From contig CALYBL010000032.1 of NCBI GenBank assembly GCA_944412495.1, positions 120,063-184,062 of the forward strand: a DNA stretch of 64,000 nucleotides. The letters run 5' to 3'. The stretch comes from an uncultured Clostridia bacterium (GTDB lineage: Bacteria; Bacillota; Clostridia; Oscillospirales; Acutalibacteraceae). Numbering within the stretch: the first letter of the stretch is position 1; each line of letters begins with the position of its first letter. Of the stretch, positions 56,904 through 64,000 are shown in pieces. Both the position numbers and the translations under genes were made by a program. The notes beneath the pieces were generated by a model, which searched no databases, was not told the DNA's origin, and saw only the letters and a program-made list of their open reading frames with translations.

Positions 56904-57734
56904 ATGAGCTATGCCGACAAGGTCTTTATAAAAAACTGCGAGGATATCCTGTCAAACGGGTATTCAGACGAAAATGAGAGCGTCCGCGCGCGCTGGGAGG
57001 ACGGGACGCCGGCGCACACCATGCGCAAATTTGCCATTGTCAACCGCTACGATTTGTCAAAGGAATTCCCTATAATGACACTGCGGCGTACGGCGCTTAA
57101 AACCACTGTCAAGGAGCTGCTCTGGATTTGGCAGAAAAAATCGAACAACATTCACGACCTTGACAGCCACATTTGGGACGCGTGGGCGGACGAAAACGGC
57201 AGCATAGGCAAGGCGTACGGCTATCAGCTGGGAATAAAGCATAAATATGCCGAGGGAATGTTCGACCAGGTCGACAGGGTGCTGTACGACCTGAAGCACA
57301 ATCCGGCCTCACGCCGCATAATAACGAATCTGTACAACCACGCCGACCTAAGCGAGATGCGCCTTTACCCCTGCGCCTACAGCGTGACCTTCAATGTCTC
57401 CGGCGGCAGGCTCAATGCGATACTCAACCAGCGCTCGCAGGATATGCTGACGGCTAACAACTGGAATGTCTGTCAGTATGCCGTGCTTGTGCATATGCTT
57501 GCGCAGGTGTCGGGGCTTGAAGCGGGAGAGCTGGTCCATGTCATCGCCGATGCACACATCTACGACAGGCATATACCCATTGTAAAGGAGCTTATAAAAA
57601 AGCAGCCGTATGACGCCCCGATTTTTCATCTCGATGCCTCCGTCACGGATTTTTATAAATTCACAAAGGACAGCGTAAGTCTTGAAAATTATAATTACCA
57701 TGAGCTTAACTGCAAAATTCCGGTCGCGGTGTGA
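56904..57734 (+). CDS. thyA: Thymidylate synthase
   Basis: A 276-residue ThyA making dTMP from dUMP with methylene-tetrahydrofolate. Active Cys157 in LYPCAYS (most family members have PCH here), RSQDMLTANNWN dUMP-binding segment, and HIYDRH near the end. GGAGGCGG before the ATG. folA follows after 388 bases, consistent with recycling the dihydrofolate produced. Confidence 0.95.
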   Translation: MSYADKVFIKNCEDILSNGYSDENESVRARWEDGTPAHTMRKFAIVNRYDLSKEFPIMTLRRTALKTTVKELLWIWQKKSNNIHDLDSHIWDAWADENGSIGKAYGYQLGIKHKYAEGMFDQVDRVLYDLKHNPASRRIITNLYNHADLSEMRLYPCAYSVTFNVSGGRLNAILNQRSQDMLTANNWNVCQYAVLVHMLAQVSGLEAGELVHVIADAHIYDRHIPIVKELIKKQPYDAPIFHLDASVTDFYKFTKDSVSLENYNYHELNCKIPVAV

Positions 57735-58122
57735 TTTTCCTCTCAGCGCGGAATGCTCTCTGCTTTTGCGCCGCGCCTTTTTCAGCCTTTTCATGTCCTC
57801 GAATATGGACAATTATACTGCCAAGGCCGACCAAAAAAACTCGCTGCGCCTTCGGGTGCACAGACTTATGCAGCATACTACAGGTATCAGTCTGTCACGA
57901 GCGATGTCCGCGCCGCGGACGGCTTATTTAGCAATACAATCAGCATGCGGCCGCGAGCCGTCGGCTGTTTTTATATTTAACCGGCATATATCAATACAAA
58001 AGCTTACACACGGCCGCAGGAAATTATGCGCCAAGACTGATGGGCGCTGATTGTCCCTGCGGAGCGAACGGCTGTGCGGCTTCGCTGCCGGCCGTGCACC
58101 GGATTTTAAGGAGAGTGAATAT
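57735..58122. other. Gap between thyA and folA, nothing recognised
   Basis: 388 bases; small overlapping frames only. Confidence 0.45.
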
Positions 58123-58623
58123 ATGAACGCTATTTTATCGGCCGATTTGTCCTGGTGCATAGGCAAAGGCGGCGGCCTGCTTTTCCGCGTGCCGGAGGAC
58201 ATGAAATTTTTCAAGGACACTACCATGGGTCACATTGTGGTAATGGGGCGGCTGACGTTTGAATCGCTGCCCGGAAAAAAGCCGCTGCCCGGCCGCCGCA
58301 ATATCATACTTTCGTCGTCGGCCGGCGAAATTGAAGGCGCCGAGGTAGCTGCGGGCATGCCGCAGCTTATGGCTCTTATCTCCTCACGAACAGACGACGT
58401 GTTTGTAATGGGCGGCGCAAACGTTTACCGGCAGCTGCTGCCGTACTGCGGCAGGGCGTATGTGACACGATTTCTTGCCGAGGGAAACGGCGACGCCTTC
58501 TTCCCCAATCTCGACCAAAATCCCGCATGGCAGCTGGAATATGAATCGGAGCTGCATAATTACAACGGGCTTGAGTTTAAGTTTACCACATATAAAAACA
58601 TGGCTCCGGCAGTTTATGTTTGA
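58123..58623 (+). CDS. folA: Dihydrofolate reductase
   Basis: A 166-residue DHFR: MNAILSADLSWCIGKGGGLL opening, FRVPEDMKFFKDTT with the conserved acidic residue, VVMGRLTFESLP and VFVMGGANVYRQLLP (NADPH-binding GG). It reduces dihydrofolate from the ThyA reaction. AAGGAGAG before ATG 58123; the longer frame upstream lacks a site. Confidence 0.95.
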   Translation: MNAILSADLSWCIGKGGGLLFRVPEDMKFFKDTTMGHIVVMGRLTFESLPGKKPLPGRRNIILSSSAGEIEGAEVAAGMPQLMALISSRTDDVFVMGGANVYRQLLPYCGRAYVTRFLAEGNGDAFFPNLDQNPAWQLEYESELHNYNGLEFKFTTYKNMAPAVYV

Positions 58624-59021
58624 TTTTTTGCAGAGCGGCGCCGGCCTCAATAGGTATATTCCCGCCGCAAGCGGCGGCCGGCAAGCCTGTGACAAATATT
58701 CATTGTGCTTTTATACGGCTTTTGCCGGTACATCAGAGTTTTTAGATATGCTTTAAATGCGGCTTTAGCGAGCGCTCTGCCGCGGCCGCATGGACAGTAC
58801 TTAAAAGCACCCTTGCATGAAGGCTGCCTTCCTGTGCTAAAGCACGGCTTTGCTTCCAAACCGCATTAGCTGCGGTTTGTTTTTATTTATGCATTTTTCC
58901 TGTTGAAAAACGGACAGAAATATACTATTATATAATGGTAAAGTAGGGAAAGTGTTTTTCCTGCTTATATTTTCTTTTGTCAAAACATACCGGCCGTATG
59001 GCAGAATGGGGATTTTTATAT
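58624..59021. other. Intergenic with terminator and likely purB promoter
   Basis: 398 bases. A terminator lies at 58858-58884. Further on, TTGAAA near 58911 with TATTAT 17 bases later is a fair purB promoter. No purine riboswitch fold seen. Confidence 0.45.
58858..58884 (+). terminator. Terminator upstream of purB
   Basis: 8-bp stem AAACCGCA / TGCGGTTT, 5-base loop, GTTTTTATTT. Confidence 0.7.
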
Positions 59022-60452
59022 ATGAACGACGTTTATCAGAGCCCGCTTTGCACGCGCTATTCCAGCAAAGAAATGCAGCGGGTTTTCTCTAACGACAAAA
59101 AATTTACCACATGGCGTAGTCTGTGGATAGCCCTTGCAGAGGCGGAAAAGGAGCTGGGGCTCAGCATCACCGACAAGCAGATTGAGCAGCTCAAGGCGCA
59201 CCGCGACGACATAAACTACGAGGATGCCGAGCGCCGCGAAAAGGAAGTGCGCCACGACGTCATGTCGCATGTGTACGCCTATGGGCTTCAGTGCCCCGAC
59301 GCAAAGGGCATAATCCACCTCGGCGCAACCTCCTGCTATGTCGGCGACAATGCCGATATCATTATAATGACCGAAGCGCTTAAAATCATAAGGAACAAGC
59401 TTATAACGCTGGCCAGGCACATAAGCAGCTTCGCGCTCGAGTACAAGGACCTGCCGACACTCGCCTTTACCCACTTCCAGCCGGCGCAGCCGACGACGGT
59501 CGGCAAGCGCGCGTCGCTGTGGCTGTGGGACATTATGCAGGACCTCGACGAGATAGACCACAGGATAGATAATATGATGCTCCTCGGCTCAAAGGGCACC
59601 ACCGGCACACAGGCAAGTTTTTTGGAGCTGTTTGAGGGCGACACTGAAAAGGTTAAGCTGCTTGACAAAAAGATTGCAGAAAAAATGGGGTTTAAGGCTG
59701 TATGCCCGGTATCGGGACAGACCTATTCGAGAAAGGTCGACAGCCTTGTGCTCAACGTACTGAGCTCCATAGCGCAGAGCGCCTCCAAATTTTCAAACGA
59801 TATGCGCCTGCTTCAGCATCTCAAGGAGGTTGAGGAGCCGTTTGAGAAGCATCAGATAGGCTCATCCGCAATGGCGTATAAGCGCAACCCCATGCGCTGC
59901 GAGCGCATCGATTCACTCGCGCGCTACGTTATGATAGACTCGCTAAACCCGGCAATCACGGCATCGGCGCAGTGGTTTGAGCGCACGCTGGACGACTCTG
60001 CCAACAAGCGCATAAGCGTGCCGGAGGCCTTCCTCGCAACCGACGGCGTGCTCAATCTTTATATAAATGTCATGGACGGGCTCGTGGTTTATCCCAAGGT
60101 CATAGAGCAGCATCTGCGCAGCGAGCTGCCGTTCATGGCGACGGAGAACATCATGATGCGCGCCGTTAAAAACGGCGGCGACAGGCAGGAGCTTCACGAA
60201 AGGATACGTCAGCACTCGATGGCGGCGGCCAAGGTGGTAAAGAAGCAGGGCGGCAGCAACGACCTGCTTGACCGCATAGCTGCCGACAGCGCATTCGGCA
60301 TCACACGCGAGGAGCTTGAGGAGGTCATGGACCCCAAAAATTTTGTGGGCATGGCTCCCGTTCAGACGGAGGATTTCGTAAACGGCTATGTGCGTGACAG
60401 GCTTGCCAAGTACACCGACAGCGAGGACTACGAGATAAGCATAAACGTGTAG
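59022..60452 (+). CDS. purB: Adenylosuccinate lyase
   Basis: A 476-residue fumarase/aspartase-superfamily enzyme working twice in purine synthesis (SAICAR to AICAR, adenylosuccinate to AMP). The signature GSSAMAYKRNPMRCE lies near 283-297, with THFQPAQPTTVGKR near 146-159. Starts MNDVYQSPLCTRYSS at 59022, behind a GGGGAT site; a 15-codon upstream frame is less likely. First of three AMP/GMP genes in a row. Confidence 0.94.
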   Translation: MNDVYQSPLCTRYSSKEMQRVFSNDKKFTTWRSLWIALAEAEKELGLSITDKQIEQLKAHRDDINYEDAERREKEVRHDVMSHVYAYGLQCPDAKGIIHLGATSCYVGDNADIIIMTEALKIIRNKLITLARHISSFALEYKDLPTLAFTHFQPAQPTTVGKRASLWLWDIMQDLDEIDHRIDNMMLLGSKGTTGTQASFLELFEGDTEKVKLLDKKIAEKMGFKAVCPVSGQTYSRKVDSLVLNVLSSIAQSASKFSNDMRLLQHLKEVEEPFEKHQIGSSAMAYKRNPMRCERIDSLARYVMIDSLNPAITASAQWFERTLDDSANKRISVPEAFLATDGVLNLYINVMDGLVVYPKVIEQHLRSELPFMATENIMMRAVKNGGDRQELHERIRQHSMAAAKVVKKQGGSNDLLDRIAADSAFGITREELEEVMDPKNFVGMAPVQTEDFVNGYVRDRLAKYTDSEDYEISINV

Positions 60453-60936
60453 TCTGTGCACTTACTTGGCACAAAGTGAGCATCGGCATATAATGCCGTT
60501 ATCTATAAATTTCCGCCCGCCCATATTTCCGCCTATTTAACATGTGCGGGCTGTACAGGCTTTATTTAAAGCTTGTCGGCAGCATTTTATCCTGTTTTAC
60601 GGAGTATGCGGCGTGCATCAGAAGCCGCGGGAGATGATATCTGCACCGTCAAAGGCACACCGTCCGCACATATATCCATAGCTTGACCGGCTGAATTCGC
60701 CGCGCGCGGCATGTGCCTATATTTGGCGCTTAGGTGTCAACCTCCGCCTCTTGTGCGGCGTCGGCCGTGCCGGTGCTTGATCGTTACACAGTCATATACT
60801 CAACCTCTTTGGCGGGCATACGCCTGCCCAAAACAGTCAACAGCCGCCTGCCTTATGGCGGGCATGAAAATACACTGCGCCGCATCTTAGCGGCCGGTCA
60901 ATAAATCCGGCAGCAGCCGGGGTAAGGAGCTATATT
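60453..60936. other. Gap between purB and purA, nothing recognised
   Basis: 484 bases; no gene, riboswitch or terminator identified by eye. Confidence 0.45.
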
Positions 60937-62211
60937 ATGGTAAAAGCTATTGTAGGCGCAAACTGGGGCGACGAGGGCAAGGGAAAGATAACCGACATGC
61001 TTGCCGCCGACAGCGACATAGTCATTCGCTTTCAGGGCGGCGCTAACGCAGGTCACACCATAAAAAACGAATACGGCAAATTCTCACTGCACCTGCTGCC
61101 GTCGGGTATTTTCCACAGACATGTCACCAACATAATAGGCAACGGCGTAGCGCTTAATATTGAGCAGTTTATAAAGGAAGTCGATAATTTAAAGGAGAAG
61201 GGTATAAAGCTGCCGCCGCTCATGATATCCGACCGCGCGCAAGTGCTCATGCCCTACCATGTGCTTTTTGACAAATACGAGGAGGAACGGCTCGGCAGCA
61301 GGAGCTTCGGCTCAACAAAGTCCGGCATAGCCCCGTTTTATTCTGACAAGTATGCAAAAATAGGCATACAGGTATCGGAGCTTTTCGACGAGGAGCTTCT
61401 GTACGGCAAGCTTAAGAGCGTGCTTGAGGTCAAAAACGTCCTGCTCAGGGATTTATACAAGAAGCCGGAAATAGACGCCGACGAGCTGTTTAAGCAGCTT
61501 ATCGTATGGCGCGACGCCATAAAGGACTATGTCGCCGACACGCACGCGTTTTTGAATGATGCGATAAAGAGCGGCAAAAGCATTCTGCTTGAGGGCCAGC
61601 TCGGCGCACTGCGCGACCCCGACCACGGCATATACCCAATGGTCACCTCCTCCTCAACGCTTGCGGGCTACGGTGCTGTCGGCGCGGGCATACCTCCGTA
61701 TGAAATAAAGGATATAATCGCCGCTGTGAAGTCCTATTCAAGCTGTGTCGGCGCAGGCGTGTTTGTAAGCGAGATTTTCGGAGAAGAAGCCAACACTCTG
61801 AGAGAAAACGGCGCCGACGGCGGCGAATACGGCGCGACCACCGGCCGTCCGAGACGTGTGGGCTGGTTCGACGCGGTTGCCACACGCTACGGACTGGAAT
61901 GTCAGGGCGCGACGCAGGTGGCACTCACCATACTCGACGCGCTGAGCTACCTCGACGAGATACCGGTGTGTGTCGGCTATGAGATAGACGGCAGAGTCAC
62001 GAAGGACTTCCCCGTCACCCGCCTTGCCGAGAGGGCAAAGCCGGTGCTTGAATATTTACCGGGCTTCAAGTGCGACATAAAGGGGATAAGGAATTACTCC
62101 GACCTGCCGAAGGCGGCACGCGATTATGTCGAGTTTATCGAAAGGGAGATAGGCCGTCCCATAACGATGATATCGAACGGCCCTGCCCGCGAGGATATTA
62201 TTTACAGATAA
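60937..62211 (+). CDS. purA: Adenylosuccinate synthetase
   Basis: A 424-residue enzyme joining IMP and Asp with GTP. P-loop GANWGDEGKGKITD near 7-20, GGANAGHTI near 37-45, and TTGRPRRVGWFD near 299-310. Together with purB it makes AMP. AAGGAG before the ATG. guaA follows 118 bases later. Confidence 0.95.
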   Translation: MVKAIVGANWGDEGKGKITDMLAADSDIVIRFQGGANAGHTIKNEYGKFSLHLLPSGIFHRHVTNIIGNGVALNIEQFIKEVDNLKEKGIKLPPLMISDRAQVLMPYHVLFDKYEEERLGSRSFGSTKSGIAPFYSDKYAKIGIQVSELFDEELLYGKLKSVLEVKNVLLRDLYKKPEIDADELFKQLIVWRDAIKDYVADTHAFLNDAIKSGKSILLEGQLGALRDPDHGIYPMVTSSSTLAGYGAVGAGIPPYEIKDIIAAVKSYSSCVGAGVFVSEIFGEEANTLRENGADGGEYGATTGRPRRVGWFDAVATRYGLECQGATQVALTILDALSYLDEIPVCVGYEIDGRVTKDFPVTRLAERAKPVLEYLPGFKCDIKGIRNYSDLPKAARDYVEFIEREIGRPITMISNGPAREDIIYR

Positions 62212-62329
62212 TCGGTATCGGCGGCGGGCACTGTACCGGCGCTCTAAGGCGGATGCTTCCGGCTGAGGGCACGGCATGGCTCAAAAAACGCCGTTTCGGC
62301 ATTAAGACATACTTACAAAGGGGATTGTT

Positions 62330-63862
62330 ATGGAAAAAATACTCGTTCTTGATTTTGGCGGCCAGTATAACCAGCTCATCGCCCGGCGCGTCAGGGAGTG
62401 CAGCGTTTACTCCGAGGTGCTCTCGTATAAGACGGACATGGAAAAGATAAAGCAGGGCGGCTACAGCGGCATCATACTCACCGGCGGTCCCGCGTCGGTG
62501 TTTGACGAGGATGCGCCGCGCTACGGCCGCGAGCTGTTTGAGTCGGGGATACCGGTGCTCGGCATATGCTACGGCGCGCATCTTATGGCGTATATGCTGG
62601 GCGGCACCGTGTCAAAGGCTACCATCGGCGAATACGGCAACGTACAGCTCAGCATCGACGACACAGACAGCAGGCTGTACAGCGACATCCCCTCCTCAAC
62701 CTCCTGCTGGATGAGCCACGCCAACTCTATTACGGAGCTTCCGGCCGGCTTTAAGGCCACGGCGCACACTCCTGACTGCAAAATAGCGTCTATGGAGAAT
62801 GCTGAAGCCAGGCTCTACGCAGTACAGTATCATCCCGAGGTAATGCACACCCCCAAGGGGACGGAGATACTGCGCAACTTTATATATAACGTGTGCGGCT
62901 GCAGCGGCGACTGGGTGATATCCTCTTTTGTCGAGGAAAAGGTAGAGGAGCTGCGGCAGAAGTGTGCCGGCAAAAAGGTGTTATGCGCGCTCTCCGGCGG
63001 TGTTGACTCGTCGGTAGCGGCGCTGCTCATGCACAGAGCCGCGGGCGACAATCTCACCTGCATATTTGTCGACCACGGTCTTCTCCGAAAGAACGAAGCC
63101 AAAGAGGTGAAGTCAGCCTTTGCCGGAAAATTCGGAATAAATCTTATAGCTGTCGACGCGAGCGAGCGTTTCTTCGACAAACTGGCCGGTGTGTCTGACC
63201 CCGAGCGCAAGCGCAAGATAATCGGCGAGGAGTTTATACGCGTATTTGAAGAGGAGGCAAAAAAGCTCGGCACGGTCGATTTTCTGGTACAGGGCACTAT
63301 CTATCCAGACGTCATTGAGAGCGGGCTTGGCGACGCCGCGCTGATAAAGAGTCATCATAATGTCGGCGGGCTTCCGGACCATGTCGATTTTAAGGAGATA
63401 ATCGAGCCGCTGCGAGACCTGTTTAAGGATGAGGTGCGCAAGGCCGGCATAGAGCTGGGGCTGCCGCACAGCCTGGTCGCGCGCCAGCCGTTCCCGGGTC
63501 CGGGGCTCGGTGTGCGCATAATCGGCGATGTAACGCCCGAAAAGGCAGCTATACTACAGGACGCTGACGCGATATTCCGCGAGGAGCTGGCAAAGACGGG
63601 TGAGGACAGCAAGCTGAGCCAGTATTTCGCCGTGCTTACAAATATGCGCTCCGTCGGCGTAATGGGCGACGAACGCACCTATGATTATACCGTTGCGCTG
63701 CGAGCCGTTACCACCTCCGACTTCATGACGGCCGATTTTGGTAGGATACCGTACAGCGTGCTTGAGGTCGTGTCGTCGCGTATTGTAAACGAGGTCAAAT
63801 CCGTCAACCGCGTCGTCTACGACATAACCACAAAGCCTCCGGCAACGATTGAGTGGGAATAA
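62330..63862 (+). CDS. guaA: GMP synthase (glutamine-hydrolysing)
   Basis: A 510-residue enzyme aminating XMP to GMP. N-terminal amidotransferase: [15 protein letters not shown], catalytic Cys in GICYGAH near 81-87, His-Glu in QYHPEV. ATP-pyrophosphatase P-loop [10 protein letters not shown] near 222-231, dimerisation domain ending KPPATIEWE, the canonical C-terminus. AAAGGGG before the ATG. Its 3' end is a known integration hotspot in many bacteria. Confidence 0.96.
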   Translation: MEKILVLDFGGQYNQLIARRVRECSVYSEVLSYKTDMEKIKQGGYSGIILTGGPASVFDEDAPRYGRELFESGIPVLGICYGAHLMAYMLGGTVSKATIGEYGNVQLSIDDTDSRLYSDIPSSTSCWMSHANSITELPAGFKATAHTPDCKIASMENAEARLYAVQYHPEVMHTPKGTEILRNFIYNVCGCSGDWVISSFVEEKVEELRQKCAGKKVLCALSGGVDSSVAALLMHRAAGDNLTCIFVDHGLLRKNEAKEVKSAFAGKFGINLIAVDASERFFDKLAGVSDPERKRKIIGEEFIRVFEEEAKKLGTVDFLVQGTIYPDVIESGLGDAALIKSHHNVGGLPDHVDFKEIIEPLRDLFKDEVRKAGIELGLPHSLVARQPFPGPGLGVRIIGDVTPEKAAILQDADAIFREELAKTGEDSKLSQYFAVLTNMRSVGVMGDERTYDYTVALRAVTTSDFMTADFGRIPYSVLEVVSSRIVNEVKSVNRVVYDITTKPPATIEWE

Positions 63863-64000
63863 GCAAAAAGTGAATATGAGGGCCCGCAAACCCTTGAAAA
63901 TACTGACTTTTTGATTTTCCAATTCCCCATTTGATAGCAGATTGATAGCACTCGTCAAATCCCGATTTATTGAGTTTGAAAAGAAAAATCGGGTGGCTTG
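63863..64000. other. Region after guaA, possible edge of an integrated element
   Basis: 138 bases to the window end. Holds a 9-base direct repeat TTGATAGCA (63931-63939 and 63942-63950) and an inverted repeat CCCGATTT / AAATCGGG (63961-63968, 63986-63993). More AT-rich than guaA. No gene can be called from this length. Confidence 0.4.

Noticed and set aside
63931..63950. CRISPR-like direct repeats after guaA
   Set aside because: Only two 9-base units 2 bases apart; no spacer structure.

Overview
The window looks like a chromosomal segment of a spore-forming, anaerobic, low-to-mid-GC Gram-positive bacterium, most likely a Clostridia / Oscillospiraceae-type Firmicute. The evidence is: a glycyl-radical pyruvate formate-lyase with its activase; a 4Fe-4S uracil-DNA glycosylase; SpoVAE; a tiny Asn/Ser/Lys-rich protein behind a forespore-type promoter; the rplU-prp-rpmA operon, in which L27 carries the Firmicutes-specific cleaved N-terminus next to its protease Prp; Mini-RNase III; and the GatCAB tRNA amidotransferase. 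Most genes have strong AGGAGG-type ribosome binding sites. Coding density is low: many gaps of 300-1300 bases hold no recognisable gene. The species cannot be named from the sequence alone.

Layout. 1-8.1 kb: DUF815 ATPase, PPOX-family flavoprotein, a small membrane protein, tRNA-Arg(CCG) followed by a field of tRNA fragments and terminator-like hairpins, an orphan solute-binding lipoprotein with an extra C-terminal domain, and a cysteine-rich multicopper-oxidase-like protein that has lost its copper ligands. 9.3-12.4 kb: three-gene glycerol-3-phosphate dehydrogenase-type operon. 12.8-20.8 kb: S20, a 47-residue spore-like protein, a decayed ABC exporter, YitT, an XRE repressor facing a lipoprotein gene across a perfect palindromic operator, Mini-III, Obg, and the L27/Prp/L21 operon. 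21-25.7 kb: a CsbB-like glycosyltransferase with YfhO (cell-wall polymer glycosylation pair) and a YfbR-like nucleotidase. 26.4-33.9 kb: uracil-DNA glycosylase, PduL, SpoVAE, a zinc-ribbon/PASTA pseudokinase, TcdA, and a secreted metallo-beta-lactamase-fold lipoprotein. 34.4-41.3 kb: a transposase remnant, GltX, PflB-PflA, and a Tam-like methyltransferase. 42.4-48.7 kb: asparaginase, AspS and GatC-GatA-GatB. 48.9-51 kb: a 30-cysteine protein and an AlkZ-related protein. 51-56.5 kb: the dTDP-L-rhamnose pathway (RfbA, C, B, D) with a family 2 glycosyltransferase. 56.9-63.9 kb: ThyA, FolA, PurB, PurA, GuaA. The window ends in what may be the edge of an element inserted after guaA.

How the genes work together. 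PflB/PflA and PduL could link pyruvate to acetyl-CoA and acetyl phosphate. GltX, AspS, asparaginase and GatCAB form an Asp/Glu/Asn/Gln and tRNA-charging neighbourhood. ThyA-FolA couple dTMP synthesis to folate recycling, and PurB, PurA and GuaA act around the IMP branch point. RfbACBD with two glycosyltransferases and YfhO serve surface glycans. The most unusual items are the copper-less cysteine-rich cupredoxin, the PASTA pseudokinase, a 276-bp dispersed repeat present twice with no length change, the XRE palindromic operator, and the tRNA-Arg debris field.
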